A stretch of DNA of 64,000 nucleotides from Clostridiales bacterium (lineage in GTDB: Bacteria; Bacillota; Clostridia; Saccharofermentanales; Saccharofermentanaceae): contig JAFZHS010000007.1 of NCBI GenBank assembly GCA_017554745.1, forward strand, positions 62,001 through 126,000, in the 5' to 3' direction. A program made the translations under genes and the position numbers. Positions within the stretch are counted from its first letter, which is position 1; each line of letters starts with the position of its first letter. Shown here in pieces: positions 7,884 to 16,890 of the stretch. Under the pieces are notes generated by a model that saw only the letters and a program-made list of their open reading frames with translations, was not told the origin of the DNA and ran no database searches.

Positions 7884-8939
7884 ATGGATAATGCTTATAA
7901 AGACATCGTGGATAAACTGAAAGGTTCGCAGAGTATTTCAAAGGAAGATTTTGCGTATCTTTTGGAGCGCGGCGATAAGGATGATATCGAGTATTTATTT
8001 GCGGCTGCAAGAGATGTTTCCGAGAAGTATTTCCTTAAAGAGGTCTACTTAAGAGGACTTATAGAATTTTCCAATTACTGCAAGAATGACTGCTACTATT
8101 GCGGTATCCGGTGCAGTAACAGAAATGCTGAAAGATACAGGCTTTCTGAGGAGGAGATACTCTCTTGCTGTGATATCGGCGCGAAGATCGGTTTTAAGAC
8201 TTTCGTCCTTCAGAGCGGAGAAGATCCGTATTACACGGATGACAGGATCTGCAGCATAGTCCGCAAGATTAAGATAGCCCACCCTGAATGCGCAGTCACG
8301 CTCTCGATCGGTGAGAAGAACAAAGAGAGTTATCAGAAATATTTCGATTACGGCGCAGACAGATACCTTTTGCGTCACGAGACTGCTAATGAAGAGCACT
8401 ATTCGATGCTTCACCCCGCATCGATGTCAGGCGCTCGCCGCAAGCAGTGCCTTTTTGACTTAAAAGAGATCGGCTTCCAGGTAGGCTGCGGAATAATGGT
8501 CGGCACGCCTTACCAGACGGTTGATCACATATACGAAGACATTCTGTTTATGCAGGAACTGCAGCCGCACATGATCGGCATCGGTCCTTTCATTCCTCAC
8601 AAGGATACTCCTTTTAAGGATGAAGCCGAAGGAAGTGTCGACCGCACACTGCGCCTGCTCGCCATATTAAGACTGCTGTTCCCTAAGGTACTTCTGCCCG
8701 CAACTACTGCGCTCGGCACGGCTGACGCCATGGGCAGGGAGAAGGGAATACTCGCGGGTGCCAATGTAATGATGCCTAATCTCTCACCTTCAAACGTTCG
8801 CGATAAGTATCTCCTTTACGACGGCAAGATCTGCACGGGTGAAGAAGCAGCGGAATGTAATGCTTGCCTCAGGGCCAGAGTTGAACGTATCGGCTATCAT
8901 GTTGCAGACAGCAGGGGAGATCATCCGGATTTTGTGTAA
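7884..8939 (+). CDS. hydE: [FeFe] hydrogenase H-cluster radical SAM maturase HydE
   Basis: A 351-aa radical SAM enzyme that takes part in making the dithiomethylamine-bridged 2Fe subcluster of [FeFe] hydrogenase. The cluster motif C66-x3-C70-x2-C73 stands in YCKNDCYYCGIR, followed by family stretches RYRLSEEEI, FVLQSGEDPYYTD, LSIGEKNKESY, DRYLLRHETA, GIGPFIPHKDTPF, LPATTALGT and MPNLSPSNVR. Length fits the family. The ATG at 7884 is preferred although its SD is weak; a GTG at 7815 overlaps the previous gene. hydF, hydG and the hydrogenase itself are not in this window. Confidence 0.94.
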   Translation: MDNAYKDIVDKLKGSQSISKEDFAYLLERGDKDDIEYLFAAARDVSEKYFLKEVYLRGLIEFSNYCKNDCYYCGIRCSNRNAERYRLSEEEILSCCDIGAKIGFKTFVLQSGEDPYYTDDRICSIVRKIKIAHPECAVTLSIGEKNKESYQKYFDYGADRYLLRHETANEEHYSMLHPASMSGARRKQCLFDLKEIGFQVGCGIMVGTPYQTVDHIYEDILFMQELQPHMIGIGPFIPHKDTPFKDEAEGSVDRTLRLLAILRLLFPKVLLPATTALGTADAMGREKGILAGANVMMPNLSPSNVRDKYLLYDGKICTGEEAAECNACLRARVERIGYHVADSRGDHPDFV

Positions 8940-9063
8940 GCTTTTTGCCTTACCATATTCATTTCGGATAATATTATTATTAGTGCCACAAAACAATTCA
9001 GTTATCTGTATACATGATATAGGCGGAAAACAAACGGCTTTTTCAACGGGGGGGAAAATTGTT

Positions 9064-10269
9064 ATGAGAAAAAGATCATTTGTCGCATTGTTGCTTTCTG
9101 TATGCCTTTTGGCTTCGTGTTCTGCTGTGCCTAAAACAGGTTCCGGAAAAAAGGATAAGAAAACTGTTGATTATGATGAGCTCCGTGCAAAAGAGGGCAC
9201 TATGTTCTATATGGGAACATACAGTTGTTGTATACAGTATGAGGGTGAGAACGAGTGGACCAGCTATTCATTTGTGGTTGAATGGAACGGCCATGTTACT
9301 AGACGCGTAAATTACCAGGTAACCGACACATTGTACTATGAAGCTGATCTGAACGATAAAGACTATGAGAAGCTTTATGAGTTTTCCGAGCGTTGCCTCA
9401 AAAAGGATCCCTTCAGGAATTATTCCGAGGAAGTCTGTGACGGACAAAAATGGTGGTTCGATTACTATTACAGCGAAGACGAGGAACCGTTTGAGATATA
9501 TGACGGATATTGCTATAACGAGGATGAATTAAACGAGATCATTGATATGATGCGTTCTTATTTCCCGCAAATAGAATATATCCCGTATCCTGTCGAGGAG
9601 ATCGTTACCGTTGATGAATTCAAGGGATGGTACGGTCTTGCAGACGGTGAGATAGATGACGAATACATTGAAGACTTCATTTTCTTTTGGCAGGTCAAAC
9701 CGAGAGATATGCAATCTAATGACTACAAATCTGTGCTCGCTGATCTCATAGCAAATGAAAACTTTGAGCAACTCGGATACAGCATGGACTATAACCAAAT
9801 GTGCAGCCGGGAAATAACGGATGAAAACAGGTCTACTCTTAATTACACTCTTATAGATGCCTGCTGGATATACATGACATTGGATATTCCGGTTCCGGAT
9901 ACTACCGATATTGATGAAGTGACTATGCTCGTTGATTTCCGTAAGAACAGGGTGTATTTCGATGTCGATGCAAATAACTATCAAAATTCAGGGAAGTGTG
10001 TCGAATTAACGGATGATGTCAGAGACATGCTCATTGGTAAATTCAGTTGGTACGTCGATGATGAAGAATATGAAGATTCTTCATTGCGCGACTGCTATTA
10101 TGAAATATACATTTACAACTCACAATTCGGGACCATGGATTATGGATACATTGACATCAACAACTTCAGCTATTACAGGCTGGACAAAGATTTCGATGCG
10201 TATTGGCAGACGATCTACGAGATGAGCTTCGGCGAAGAATATGTACCGAGCGTGGATGAGGCTGAATAA
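9064..10269 (+). CDS. Hypothetical lipoprotein
   Basis: A 401-aa exported protein. Signal peptide MRKRSFVALLLSVCLLASC with lipobox LLASC places the lipid-modified Cys at 19. The mature part is very acidic and rich in Tyr and Asp, with no motif I recognise. The ATG at 9064 follows a run GGGGGGA by about nine bases; the open frame before it crosses the intergenic region. It stands alone, followed by a stem-loop at 10293-10318. Confidence 0.75.
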   Translation: MRKRSFVALLLSVCLLASCSAVPKTGSGKKDKKTVDYDELRAKEGTMFYMGTYSCCIQYEGENEWTSYSFVVEWNGHVTRRVNYQVTDTLYYEADLNDKDYEKLYEFSERCLKKDPFRNYSEEVCDGQKWWFDYYYSEDEEPFEIYDGYCYNEDELNEIIDMMRSYFPQIEYIPYPVEEIVTVDEFKGWYGLADGEIDDEYIEDFIFFWQVKPRDMQSNDYKSVLADLIANENFEQLGYSMDYNQMCSREITDENRSTLNYTLIDACWIYMTLDIPVPDTTDIDEVTMLVDFRKNRVYFDVDANNYQNSGKCVELTDDVRDMLIGKFSWYVDDEEYEDSSLRDCYYEIYIYNSQFGTMDYGYIDINNFSYYRLDKDFDAYWQTIYEMSFGEEYVPSVDEAE

Positions 10270-10292
10270 TTAATCGGGAAAAGTTTACCGCG

Positions 10293-10318
10293 CCGGCTGT
10301 CACACCAAAGACAGCCGG
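10293..10318 (+). terminator. Stem-loop after the lipoprotein gene
   Basis: Perfect 9-bp stem CCGGCTGTC / GACAGCCGG with an 8-base loop, 24 bases past the stop. It lacks a U-run, so it may be a weak or factor-assisted terminator. Confidence 0.5.
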
Positions 10319-10412
10319 TGTATCCATTCTGAATATTTAAGACAATAAACCTTTTAATGTGATATCATTACATTGTTTTGAAGGGTTTTACCGGCTTGAT
10401 AGGGGAATGGAT

Positions 10413-11816
10413 ATGCCTGCTAAACTTAAGAGTTATTCTTGTTCCAACTGCGGTGGAGTTTTGAACGTCGACAGAGATGAGGATATCTTCGACTGTCCTT
10501 TCTGCGGCGCGCATTTTGATGTAATGGATTTCCATAAGAAGGATATTCTCGATGAAGTCAAAGAGCTTTGGAAGCGTAAAGAATTTGCAGCCGCAAAGAA
10601 GAGAATCGAGTATGTATTACCTAAGGCTTCAGATGACTATGAACTGCTCCGTGCATATGCGCTGAGTGTCGCCAATCTGACTTCTTTCGAGAAACTGGAT
10701 GAGCCTAAGAATATCAACCTGGGACAAACTGCCAAGCTTTTGGAGCTGCTGCAGGGAGATGAAAGATATTCTTCAGGAATAGGCGCTCCTTACTTTGCCA
10801 AGATCTTAGAGATGCTTCCTATAGCACGTGAATATAACGAGTATAGCGGCGAGAAATATACTCTTCTGAAACGTGCAGATGAGGGCAAGGCAAAGCTTGA
10901 TAGAGAAAAAGCCAGAAGATTAGGTGGTACATTCGGCGGAGATATCTTTCTCGGTTTTTGCTCAATCTGGATGATCTGTGTGTTAGCTGCAGCTTCACCC
11001 TGGTTATTACTGATCATTATCGTAGTGGTTGTCGCTGCAGGCGCGCATATGGGCACAAGATACGAGAAAATAGAAGCTAAATATCAGACGGATATGGAGC
11101 CGTTTTACGAACTGAGAAAACAGGCGCGTGCATTGAACGAAAAGATGGAACCCTTGGAGGAATCCTATAAAAAGTTATTCAAAGAGCTTGAAGCATTGCG
11201 CCCTAAAACTGAGGACATCCAGCAGGTAACAAAGGAGTATAAACCCCAGCCTGATATAATCGTCCGCAAATCTGAATTAGACAGTTTTGCATGCTCAAAA
11301 TGCGGCGGCAGTATGGTTCTTGATAAATCGCGGAAACTATATGTGTGCAAGTACTGCGGCATCGCCTACGGATATTCACTGTTCTTTGGAAACATGAGGC
11401 AGAAAGCATATGAATTCCTGAAGGAAGGCGATTTTGAAGAAGCGGATAAGAGATTCGTTCAGATCCTTATGCAGGATCCCGAAGACATGGAAGCAATGCG
11501 CGGAAGAATATTGTGTGCCGGTAAATGGAGAGCCTTCGGTGAGATGAAGGTCACGGATAAGCTGACCAAGGAACAACTTAAAGAACTGAGAGAACGCATC
11601 GATGAAGCCAAGGAACATTTTTCCGGAATAGACAAATTCTATCCTACGAAGATAGGCATGGCCGTTAATTATCTGAAGCAGTATGGTGATGTGCCAGACG
11701 GTAATGATGATGAGAAGAGCGCAGCTGCTAAAGATTTTAATACGGCGCTTCGTGAACTTATCGATGCAGACAGAGAATTCAGGACAAGACAAATAAATCC
11801 TTCTGACAAAGTTTAA
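10413..11816 (+). CDS. Zinc-ribbon membrane protein with coiled coil and second zinc ribbon
   Basis: A 467-aa protein. An N-terminal zinc ribbon (CSNCGG ... CPFCG), a helical region, two adjacent hydrophobic segments near residues 180-215, a charged coiled-coil stretch, a second zinc ribbon (CSKCGG ... CKYCG) near residues 290-312 and a C-terminal helical, TPR-like part. The ATG at 10413 is chosen because AGGGGA is seven bases upstream; the in-frame ATG at 10407 is too close to that SD. Similar zinc-ribbon plus membrane proteins occur at 20417 and 31983. Function unknown. Confidence 0.75.
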   Translation: MPAKLKSYSCSNCGGVLNVDRDEDIFDCPFCGAHFDVMDFHKKDILDEVKELWKRKEFAAAKKRIEYVLPKASDDYELLRAYALSVANLTSFEKLDEPKNINLGQTAKLLELLQGDERYSSGIGAPYFAKILEMLPIAREYNEYSGEKYTLLKRADEGKAKLDREKARRLGGTFGGDIFLGFCSIWMICVLAAASPWLLLIIIVVVVAAGAHMGTRYEKIEAKYQTDMEPFYELRKQARALNEKMEPLEESYKKLFKELEALRPKTEDIQQVTKEYKPQPDIIVRKSELDSFACSKCGGSMVLDKSRKLYVCKYCGIAYGYSLFFGNMRQKAYEFLKEGDFEEADKRFVQILMQDPEDMEAMRGRILCAGKWRAFGEMKVTDKLTKEQLKELRERIDEAKEHFSGIDKFYPTKIGMAVNYLKQYGDVPDGNDDEKSAAAKDFNTALRELIDADREFRTRQINPSDKV

Positions 11817-11835
11817 GATGTAAGGAACAGACAAT

Positions 11836-12474
11836 ATGGGCAAGGAAAATAAAAAGAGAATTATAGTAACTGTAATCTTAATTGCCGCATGTGTGCTGAT
11901 AATAGCAGGAACGGTTCTTGCTGCTGTTTTACTCTCGAAAAAATCTTCAGGACGCGGCCGTTCAAAAGATAAGGGCGGTGACTCTCTGAGCAACAAGAAG
12001 TATGCAGCCGAATGCGGACTTGAACGCGGTGAGCATCAGCTGTTTGGCACGTATGATGTAAATAGAAGCGTAGAAGAATCCAGGTTTGACTACCTTCGTA
12101 TAACGAATTGGTATCCGGAAAATGAAAAACGCGATTACATTAGTTACCTTGTTTTCAACTCCTCTAAAGATGCTAAAAAGTATTTCTCGGAGCGCTATAA
12201 CAGCTATGTTGATTGCAATGCAATTTTCGAAGATCGTGAGAAAAACTGGTTCATAGTTGAAGAACCTGTTGTTGATGCCGAAATCACGACGATTTATTAT
12301 TTGGAAGACAATGTCATCATTTATACTGCGGTTAAGTATATAAGTTACGAGACCGGGTCAGGTAATGATGAGTCGTCCAATACGACATTATCATTCAGAG
12401 AAAGCGAGCTCAAAGATTATATACTCGACAATGCATCCGATCTTAGAGAATATGTGTTGACTGAGATCTTATAA
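11836..12474 (+). CDS. Membrane-anchored exported protein, paralogue of 54865-55533
   Basis: A 212-aa protein with one N-terminal membrane anchor (residues about 9-34), a basic Ser/Gly linker and an outside domain. It aligns along its length with the protein at 54865-55533: both have KYA.E..L near the start of the domain, S..DAKK.Y, a Trp-Phe pair, YL.DNVIIY and SEL/SLKDYILDN near the C-terminus. Twenty bases separate it from the zinc-ribbon gene, so they are probably co-transcribed. Family not recognised. Confidence 0.72.
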   Translation: MGKENKKRIIVTVILIAACVLIIAGTVLAAVLLSKKSSGRGRSKDKGGDSLSNKKYAAECGLERGEHQLFGTYDVNRSVEESRFDYLRITNWYPENEKRDYISYLVFNSSKDAKKYFSERYNSYVDCNAIFEDREKNWFIVEEPVVDAEITTIYYLEDNVIIYTAVKYISYETGSGNDESSNTTLSFRESELKDYILDNASDLREYVLTEIL

Positions 12475-12506
12475 CAATCGCTATTACGTAAAAGAGGAGA
12501 TACAAG

Positions 12507-13304
12507 ATGCCCAGCTTTAAAGGACTGGAAGGAACATTCGATACAGTAGTCGCCAATTACGACAAGATGCGCCCCGGGTATGCACCGGAGCTTTTTAAGA
12601 CGATTTTCGATTATGTGAATGTAGGTGAAGATTCCAGAGTAGTCGAAGTCGGCAGCGGAAGCGGCCAGGCGACGGCTCCTGTACTGGCTAAAGGCTGCGA
12701 GCTGATCAGCGTTGAATACGGAGAGAATTTCTCGAATCTTTTGAAGGAGAAGTTTAAGGATTATCCGAAGTTCTCCGTTATCACGGGCAAGTTTGAAGAA
12801 GTTGATCTGCCTTCTGATTCTTTTGACCTTGTTTTCTCTGCAACTGCATTTCACTGGGTGCCTGAAGAAATCGGCTATAAGAAAGTGTTTGCCAGCCTCA
12901 AGAAGGGCGGAGCTTTCGCACGCTTTGCGAACCGTCCGCGCAATTGCAAGGATGCTCCCGAACTTGCAGGCGAGATAGACGCGTTATATCAGGAGTACTA
13001 CAACAAGCAGCATAACATCAAGTCAGGAACGAAGAAGTGGTTTACTGAAGAGGATGCTAAGGCCATCTCGCTGATCCCTGAAAAGTATGGTTTTACAGAT
13101 ATTCAGTGTCATCTCTTCTATCGCGAAAGAGTTTTTACCGCAAAAGAATACACGCAGCTTTTGGGCACTTATTCTGATCACATCGCAATCGAGGAAAAGA
13201 TAAGAAACGAGTTTTTCGCCGGCATAGAAGATGCCATCAACCGCCATGGCGGAACGATCACGATAAGCGACACGATGGACTTGGAACTCGCCAGAAAAGC
13301 GTGA
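12507..13304 (+). CDS. Class I SAM-dependent methyltransferase
   Basis: A 265-aa methyltransferase. Motif I is VVEVGSGSGQAT (SAM binding) near residue 48; motif II/post-I and the DLVFSATAFHWV stretch match the methyltransferase 11 family. Substrate unknown. It has SD AGAGGAG and ends two bases from the convergent lipoprotein gene. Confidence 0.88.
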   Translation: MPSFKGLEGTFDTVVANYDKMRPGYAPELFKTIFDYVNVGEDSRVVEVGSGSGQATAPVLAKGCELISVEYGENFSNLLKEKFKDYPKFSVITGKFEEVDLPSDSFDLVFSATAFHWVPEEIGYKKVFASLKKGGAFARFANRPRNCKDAPELAGEIDALYQEYYNKQHNIKSGTKKWFTEEDAKAISLIPEKYGFTDIQCHLFYRERVFTAKEYTQLLGTYSDHIAIEEKIRNEFFAGIEDAINRHGGTITISDTMDLELARKA

Positions 13305-13306
13305 TC

Positions 13307-13888
13307 TTATTCAGAAGTAAGAGGCAGCAATCTCGCGTCTCTTAGTGTTATATATTGTCCGTTGCCTTCCTTGTATGTATCGAAAACACCTGCTACGCAG
13401 ATGTCTTCTCCGACTGCCGGGAAGTCATCCGGATATGTATAATCTTCTGTCGGAATAAACTCTATGCCCTGCGCGCAGCACTGCGTGGCGTCGCGGACAA
13501 TGCAGGCGTAGTAGCATTTCCCGGTTGATTCATCTTCAACGTAAGAAAACATGCCCTCCATCTTGATCGTTTTCCCGATATATTCTTCGGGCGCATAAAC
13601 CATCGCAAAAACTTCGGAATAGATCATGTTTGACGAAAGGACAGTAAGGTCAAGATCCACGTCTTCATCACCGTATTCAAGAATGCTCGAGATATCGTAG
13701 ATGTTGGTCTCTTCAGATTCAGATGAAGTTGCCGAGGTTTCTGTAGTGCTTTCTGCTGTAGCAGCAGCGAGAACATCAGCGACGCCGGTCGTCTGGTTAA
13801 TGCCGTGCTGAGAGGTTCCGCCTGCGCTTTGGCAGCCTGCTAACGTGAGTGCAGAAACGGATAAGATGACTGACAGTGTCTTTCGCAT
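13307..13888 (-). CDS. Lipoprotein of the zinc-uptake operon
   Basis: A 193-aa lipoprotein with signal peptide and lipobox LAGC (Cys18), a Ser/Thr/Glu-rich linker and a C-terminal domain with YYACIVRDATQCCAQGIEF and YPDDFPAVGEDICVAGVF. That domain resembles the C-terminal part of DUF1980/YcgQ-type proteins, often met near metal transport genes. The ATG at 13888 has AAAGGAG upstream. It lies 98 bases behind znuA with a strong hairpin between, so it is probably the last gene of that operon. A role in zinc handling is inference from context. Confidence 0.75.
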   Translation of the reverse strand: MRKTLSVILSVSALTLAGCQSAGGTSQHGINQTTGVADVLAAATAESTTETSATSSESEETNIYDISSILEYGDEDVDLDLTVLSSNMIYSEVFAMVYAPEEYIGKTIKMEGMFSYVEDESTGKCYYACIVRDATQCCAQGIEFIPTEDYTYPDDFPAVGEDICVAGVFDTYKEGNGQYITLRDARLLPLTSE

Positions 13889-13915
13889 GATGAATTCTCC
13901 TTTTGTACACAACGT

Positions 13916-13954
13916 CCCTGCTGCCAGACGTTCGGGGGCTGTCCGGCAGCAGGG
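13916..13954 (-). other. Intercistronic hairpin between znuA and the lipoprotein gene
   Basis: A perfect 10-bp stem CCCTGCTGCC (13916-13925) / GGCAGCAGGG (13945-13954), continued by GAC/GTC after one mismatch. There is no U-run on the minus strand, so processing or mRNA stabilisation is more likely than termination. Confidence 0.55.
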
Positions 13955-13986
13955 CATCTATTTGTTGTGGCAGTTGTCTTGTTTTA

Positions 13987-15057
13987 TCAGCCCAAAGCTT
14001 CCTTCAGAACGCTCAGGTTGGATTCCATGATCGATAAGTAGGATGCTCCGTTTTTGACGTCATCGGAAGTCGTGGACTGCATTGAATCCATGGTGAGGAT
14101 CTTCTGGTCCTTTGCAGCCGTGTTTTCAACTATCGTCTGCGCGATGCTGTGGTCTTTTCCTTCGATGGTAAGGACAGCGGGGAGTGATAATTCATCGACC
14201 TTACCTGATAAGAAAACGATCGTCTCGAAGCTTGCTTCAGACTCAGCTGAGCAGCCTACGAATGCCGCATAGTATTCAAGCCCGTAATCGTCAACGAGAT
14301 AACGGAAAGGGAAGCGGTCACCGAATAATAAGGTGTTATTGGAAGCCGCGCTGACGGCAGCCTTGTAATCAGCATCGAGTGCATTGAGCTTCTCGATGTA
14401 AGAAGCAGCGTTTTTCTTATATGTTTCCGCATTTGCGGGATCGATCTTCTGGATAGCTTCAGAAATGTTGTTTACGAGAATTGCGGAATTGCGGAGTGAG
14501 AGCCAGACATGCTCGTCGTACTCCACTTCGTCATCGTGGTGATGCTCGTGTTCCTTGGCGATATCCTCGTGCTCATGTTCATGCTCGTCTTCGTCTTCAT
14601 GATCGTGATCTTCATCTTCGTGTTCGTGATCATGATCCTCGTCTTCTTCCTCTTCCTGCATGCCTTCGACGATCTCTTCTTCAACTACTTTGTCGCCGAG
14701 CACCTCGAGAAGATTAATTGCGATCATGTCCTTATTTGTTGCTTCCTTGAGGACATCTTCGACCCATTCGTCAGACTCTCCGCCGACGTAGATGAAAAGG
14801 TCACATTCCGAGACCTTGAGAATGTCTGAAGCAGTAGGCTGGAAGCTGTGAAGATCGACGCCGTTATCGAGCAGCATCGTGACTTCAGCGTTTGATGCAT
14901 TATCGCCAAGAATGTTATTGACCCAATCGTATTCAGGGAAGATAGTCGTAACGATCTTCATCTTGTCACTGGTGTTTGCCTTTTGTGCGGCACTGCATCC
15001 GCACAGACAGCCGGCCATCATTGCGGCCGCTGCCAAAACTGATATTAACTTTTTCAC
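13987..15057 (-). CDS. znuA: Zinc ABC transporter substrate-binding lipoprotein
   Basis: A 356-aa cluster A-I metal-binding protein. Signal peptide with lipobox GCLCGC, then the family core IFPEYDWVNNILG, DNGVDLHSFQPTASD, FIYVGGESDEW and DEHVWLSL with the ligand histidines. Between them lies a His/Asp/Glu-rich loop of about 55 residues, typical of zinc-specific ZnuA/AdcA. The GTG at 15057 is chosen because GGAGG is eight bases upstream and the signal peptide starts there. The permease and ATPase (ZnuB, ZnuC) are not adjacent, so they must lie elsewhere. It is in one transcription unit with 15141-15443. Confidence 0.92.
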   Translation of the reverse strand: MKKLISVLAAAAMMAGCLCGCSAAQKANTSDKMKIVTTIFPEYDWVNNILGDNASNAEVTMLLDNGVDLHSFQPTASDILKVSECDLFIYVGGESDEWVEDVLKEATNKDMIAINLLEVLGDKVVEEEIVEGMQEEEEDEDHDHEHEDEDHDHEDEDEHEHEHEDIAKEHEHHHDDEVEYDEHVWLSLRNSAILVNNISEAIQKIDPANAETYKKNAASYIEKLNALDADYKAAVSAASNNTLLFGDRFPFRYLVDDYGLEYYAAFVGCSAESEASFETIVFLSGKVDELSLPAVLTIEGKDHSIAQTIVENTAAKDQKILTMDSMQSTTSDDVKNGASYLSIMESNLSVLKEALG

Positions 15058-15140
15058 GATAGAACCTCCGGAATAATTGTGTTTGTATCTGAAAATAAGC
15101 GTGCTCCCGCATGAGTGGACCGCTTTTGTTTTCGGATGTA

Positions 15141-15443
15141 TCAATTATTCAGACGGACTTTTATAGATACGGGTGTCTGCTTGGGGAACACCGCTGCGAT
15201 ATGAACGCTTAAAACGATTAACAGTAATATGGGGAATAGAACGGCTTTGCCTGTGACAGTTACGCTGCCTAACTGGTGAAGCGTTGCCCGGCATTGCTCC
15301 ATGCACTCACAAACAGGGCAGTCTTCGCCCTCACAGTCGTGGTCTGCTTCGAGGGCAATGAATATTCCTGCAAGAAGGATGACCAACAGCATCGCTATGG
15401 CTGTGATAGCGGCAAAAGTCTTAGTGTATCGTGACTGCATCAT
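15141..15443 (-). CDS. Small membrane protein with Cys/His/Asp loop, zinc operon
   Basis: A 100-aa protein with two transmembrane helices joined by an outside loop DHDCEGEDCPVCECMEQC, which can bind metal. I know similar small proteins beside zinc or Fur-family genes in Clostridia, but no named function. The ATG pair at 15443/15440 is chosen because GGAACGGGG lies upstream; the open frame before it runs through the operator. It is the first gene of the operon leading into znuA. Confidence 0.75.
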   Translation of the reverse strand: MMQSRYTKTFAAITAIAMLLVILLAGIFIALEADHDCEGEDCPVCECMEQCRATLHQLGSVTVTGKAVLFPILLLIVLSVHIAAVFPKQTPVSIKVRLNN

Positions 15444-15471
15444 CAAATGTGATATCCCCGTTCCTATCAAT

Positions 15472-15488
15472 TTGAGAATCGTTCTCAA
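15472..15488. promoter_or_regulatory. Fur-family (Zur-like) operator
   Basis: Perfect inverted repeat TTGAGAA-TCG-TTCTCAA. Size and AATnnTT-type core match Fur-family boxes. It starts at the -10 box of the operon promoter and covers the transcript start, so it should shut off the operon when metal is plentiful. Zur rather than Fur is inferred from the zinc-binding gene behind it. Confidence 0.8.
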
Positions 15489-15516
15489 TTGTAGACGTGA
15501 GACCCTGTTTTGTCAA
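15488..15516 (-). promoter_or_regulatory. Promoter of the zinc-uptake operon
   Basis: Minus strand TTGACA (15511-15516), 17-base spacer, TACAAT (15488-15493): near-perfect sigma-A promoter directly followed by the Fur-family operator. Confidence 0.8.
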
Positions 15517-15539
15517 TAAACGTTTTGAATGCGATGTGA

Positions 15540-16730
15540 TCAGGCGCGTTTTGCGGTCTTTGCCTTAATGAAAATGACGGAGATTATAAGAACGGCAGGG
15601 AAAATGCTGCCTACAAGAAGACCGGATTGAAGGCTGTCATTGTTGTTCTGAGCTGCTATTCCGACTACACCGGGACCGAATGCGCCTCCGAGATCTCCTG
15701 CCATTGCCAGGAGGGCAAACATAGCTGTACCGCCCAAGGGAAGCCTTTTAGAAAGAATGCTTATCGTTCCGGGCCACATTATTCCGACGGAGAATCCGCA
15801 GAAGATACAGCCTGCAAGGCACAATAGCGGCAAGTGAGCCAAAGCTGACACCAGATAACAGACAAGACATAAGATTCCTGAACCGAGCATATAGTTATTC
15901 AGATCAAGTTTGTGGCCGAATTTGCCGAAGATAACGCGGCTGATTCCCATAGTTGCCGCAAAAAGACAAGGACCGGCAAGGTCACCGGCTGCTTTGGGAA
16001 GCCCGAGAGCTGATTCGACAAAGGCGGATGCCCACTGAGCCATGGACATCTCGGAAGCTCCTGCGCAAACCATGAGAACGATTCCGAGTATGAACATAGG
16101 CGTGATAAGCAGTTTTTTGATTGGCATGCTTTTCCCGTCTTCAACAAGTTTCTCTATAGGGCATACTGCAAAATTAAGGATATTTATCATCGGAATAAGA
16201 GACCACAGGCAAGCGAGAATTTTCCAGTTTTCGACACCGAACACTGCGAAGAACAATGTCGAGAGGAGAATGACACCGACGCTGCCCCAACAATAGAAAG
16301 AGTGGAGAAGACTCATAACGGATTCTTTATTCCCGAAGGGGCATGCTTCGACAATGGGACTTGCCAGAACTTCGATCAGACCGCTGCCTATGGCATAGAT
16401 GACAACACTGATAATGATGCCTGTAAAAGGCGAAGGGAATATCTCGGGAAGGATAGCCAGACCTGCAAGACCGATAAAAGATGTTACTTCGGAAAGGACA
16501 GCACAAACGCGGTAGCCGATCCTGTCAGCATACTTTGCTCCGATTACATCAACAGTAAGCTGGGTGATGTAAAACACAATGGAAATAAGCGCGATCTGTC
16601 CAAGCGGAATGCCGTAAGCCTTGTGGAATGTCAGGAACAACAGCGGCGCGAAATTAGCTGCTATCGATTGGGTAATGAACCCGAGATAACAAGCGATGAG
16701 CGTCCGTTTGTAATTCTTTGCTTTAGGCAT
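15540..16730 (-). CDS. MFS transporter
   Basis: A 396-aa major facilitator with about 12 membrane helices. The loop 2-3 signature appears as GAKYADRIGYR near residue 65. Sequence features (AGASEMSMAQWAS, GTISILSKRLPLGG) recall the sugar-transporter-like group with fucose permease-type members; substrate unknown. The ATG at 16730 has AGGTGA upstream, whereas an earlier in-frame codon lacks an SD. It lies downstream of pheA on the same strand but behind that gene's terminator. Confidence 0.85.
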   Translation of the reverse strand: MPKAKNYKRTLIACYLGFITQSIAANFAPLLFLTFHKAYGIPLGQIALISIVFYITQLTVDVIGAKYADRIGYRVCAVLSEVTSFIGLAGLAILPEIFPSPFTGIIISVVIYAIGSGLIEVLASPIVEACPFGNKESVMSLLHSFYCWGSVGVILLSTLFFAVFGVENWKILACLWSLIPMINILNFAVCPIEKLVEDGKSMPIKKLLITPMFILGIVLMVCAGASEMSMAQWASAFVESALGLPKAAGDLAGPCLFAATMGISRVIFGKFGHKLDLNNYMLGSGILCLVCYLVSALAHLPLLCLAGCIFCGFSVGIMWPGTISILSKRLPLGGTAMFALLAMAGDLGGAFGPGVVGIAAQNNNDSLQSGLLVGSIFPAVLIISVIFIKAKTAKRA

Positions 16731-16837
16731 ATTTATCACCTGAGAAAACAGAATCTGAATAATAAAAATATACATCCAAAAACACCTGTATGCTTATATT
16801 TCAATGATGTTTTTATTAGTTCTGTTGTCAGCATTGA

Positions 16838-16870
16838 AAATAAAAAAGCCGCCTCGTGCGAGACGGCTTT
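16838..16870 (-). terminator. Rho-independent terminator of pheA
   Basis: Stem AAAGCCG-x-CTCG / CGAG-x-CGGCTTT with a two-base loop, followed on the minus strand by TTTTTTATTTT. It lies 20 bases past the pheA stop. Confidence 0.85.
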
Positions 16871-16890
16871 AAGGTCAGATCTCTATTGCA

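Noticed and set aside
10293..10318. Strong intrinsic terminator
   Set aside because: The stem is good but there is no U-run; kept only as a weak terminator candidate.
14472..14829. Several reading frames on both strands over the His-rich segment
   Set aside because: They arise from the CAT/GAT/GAG repeats that code the metal-binding loop of ZnuA.
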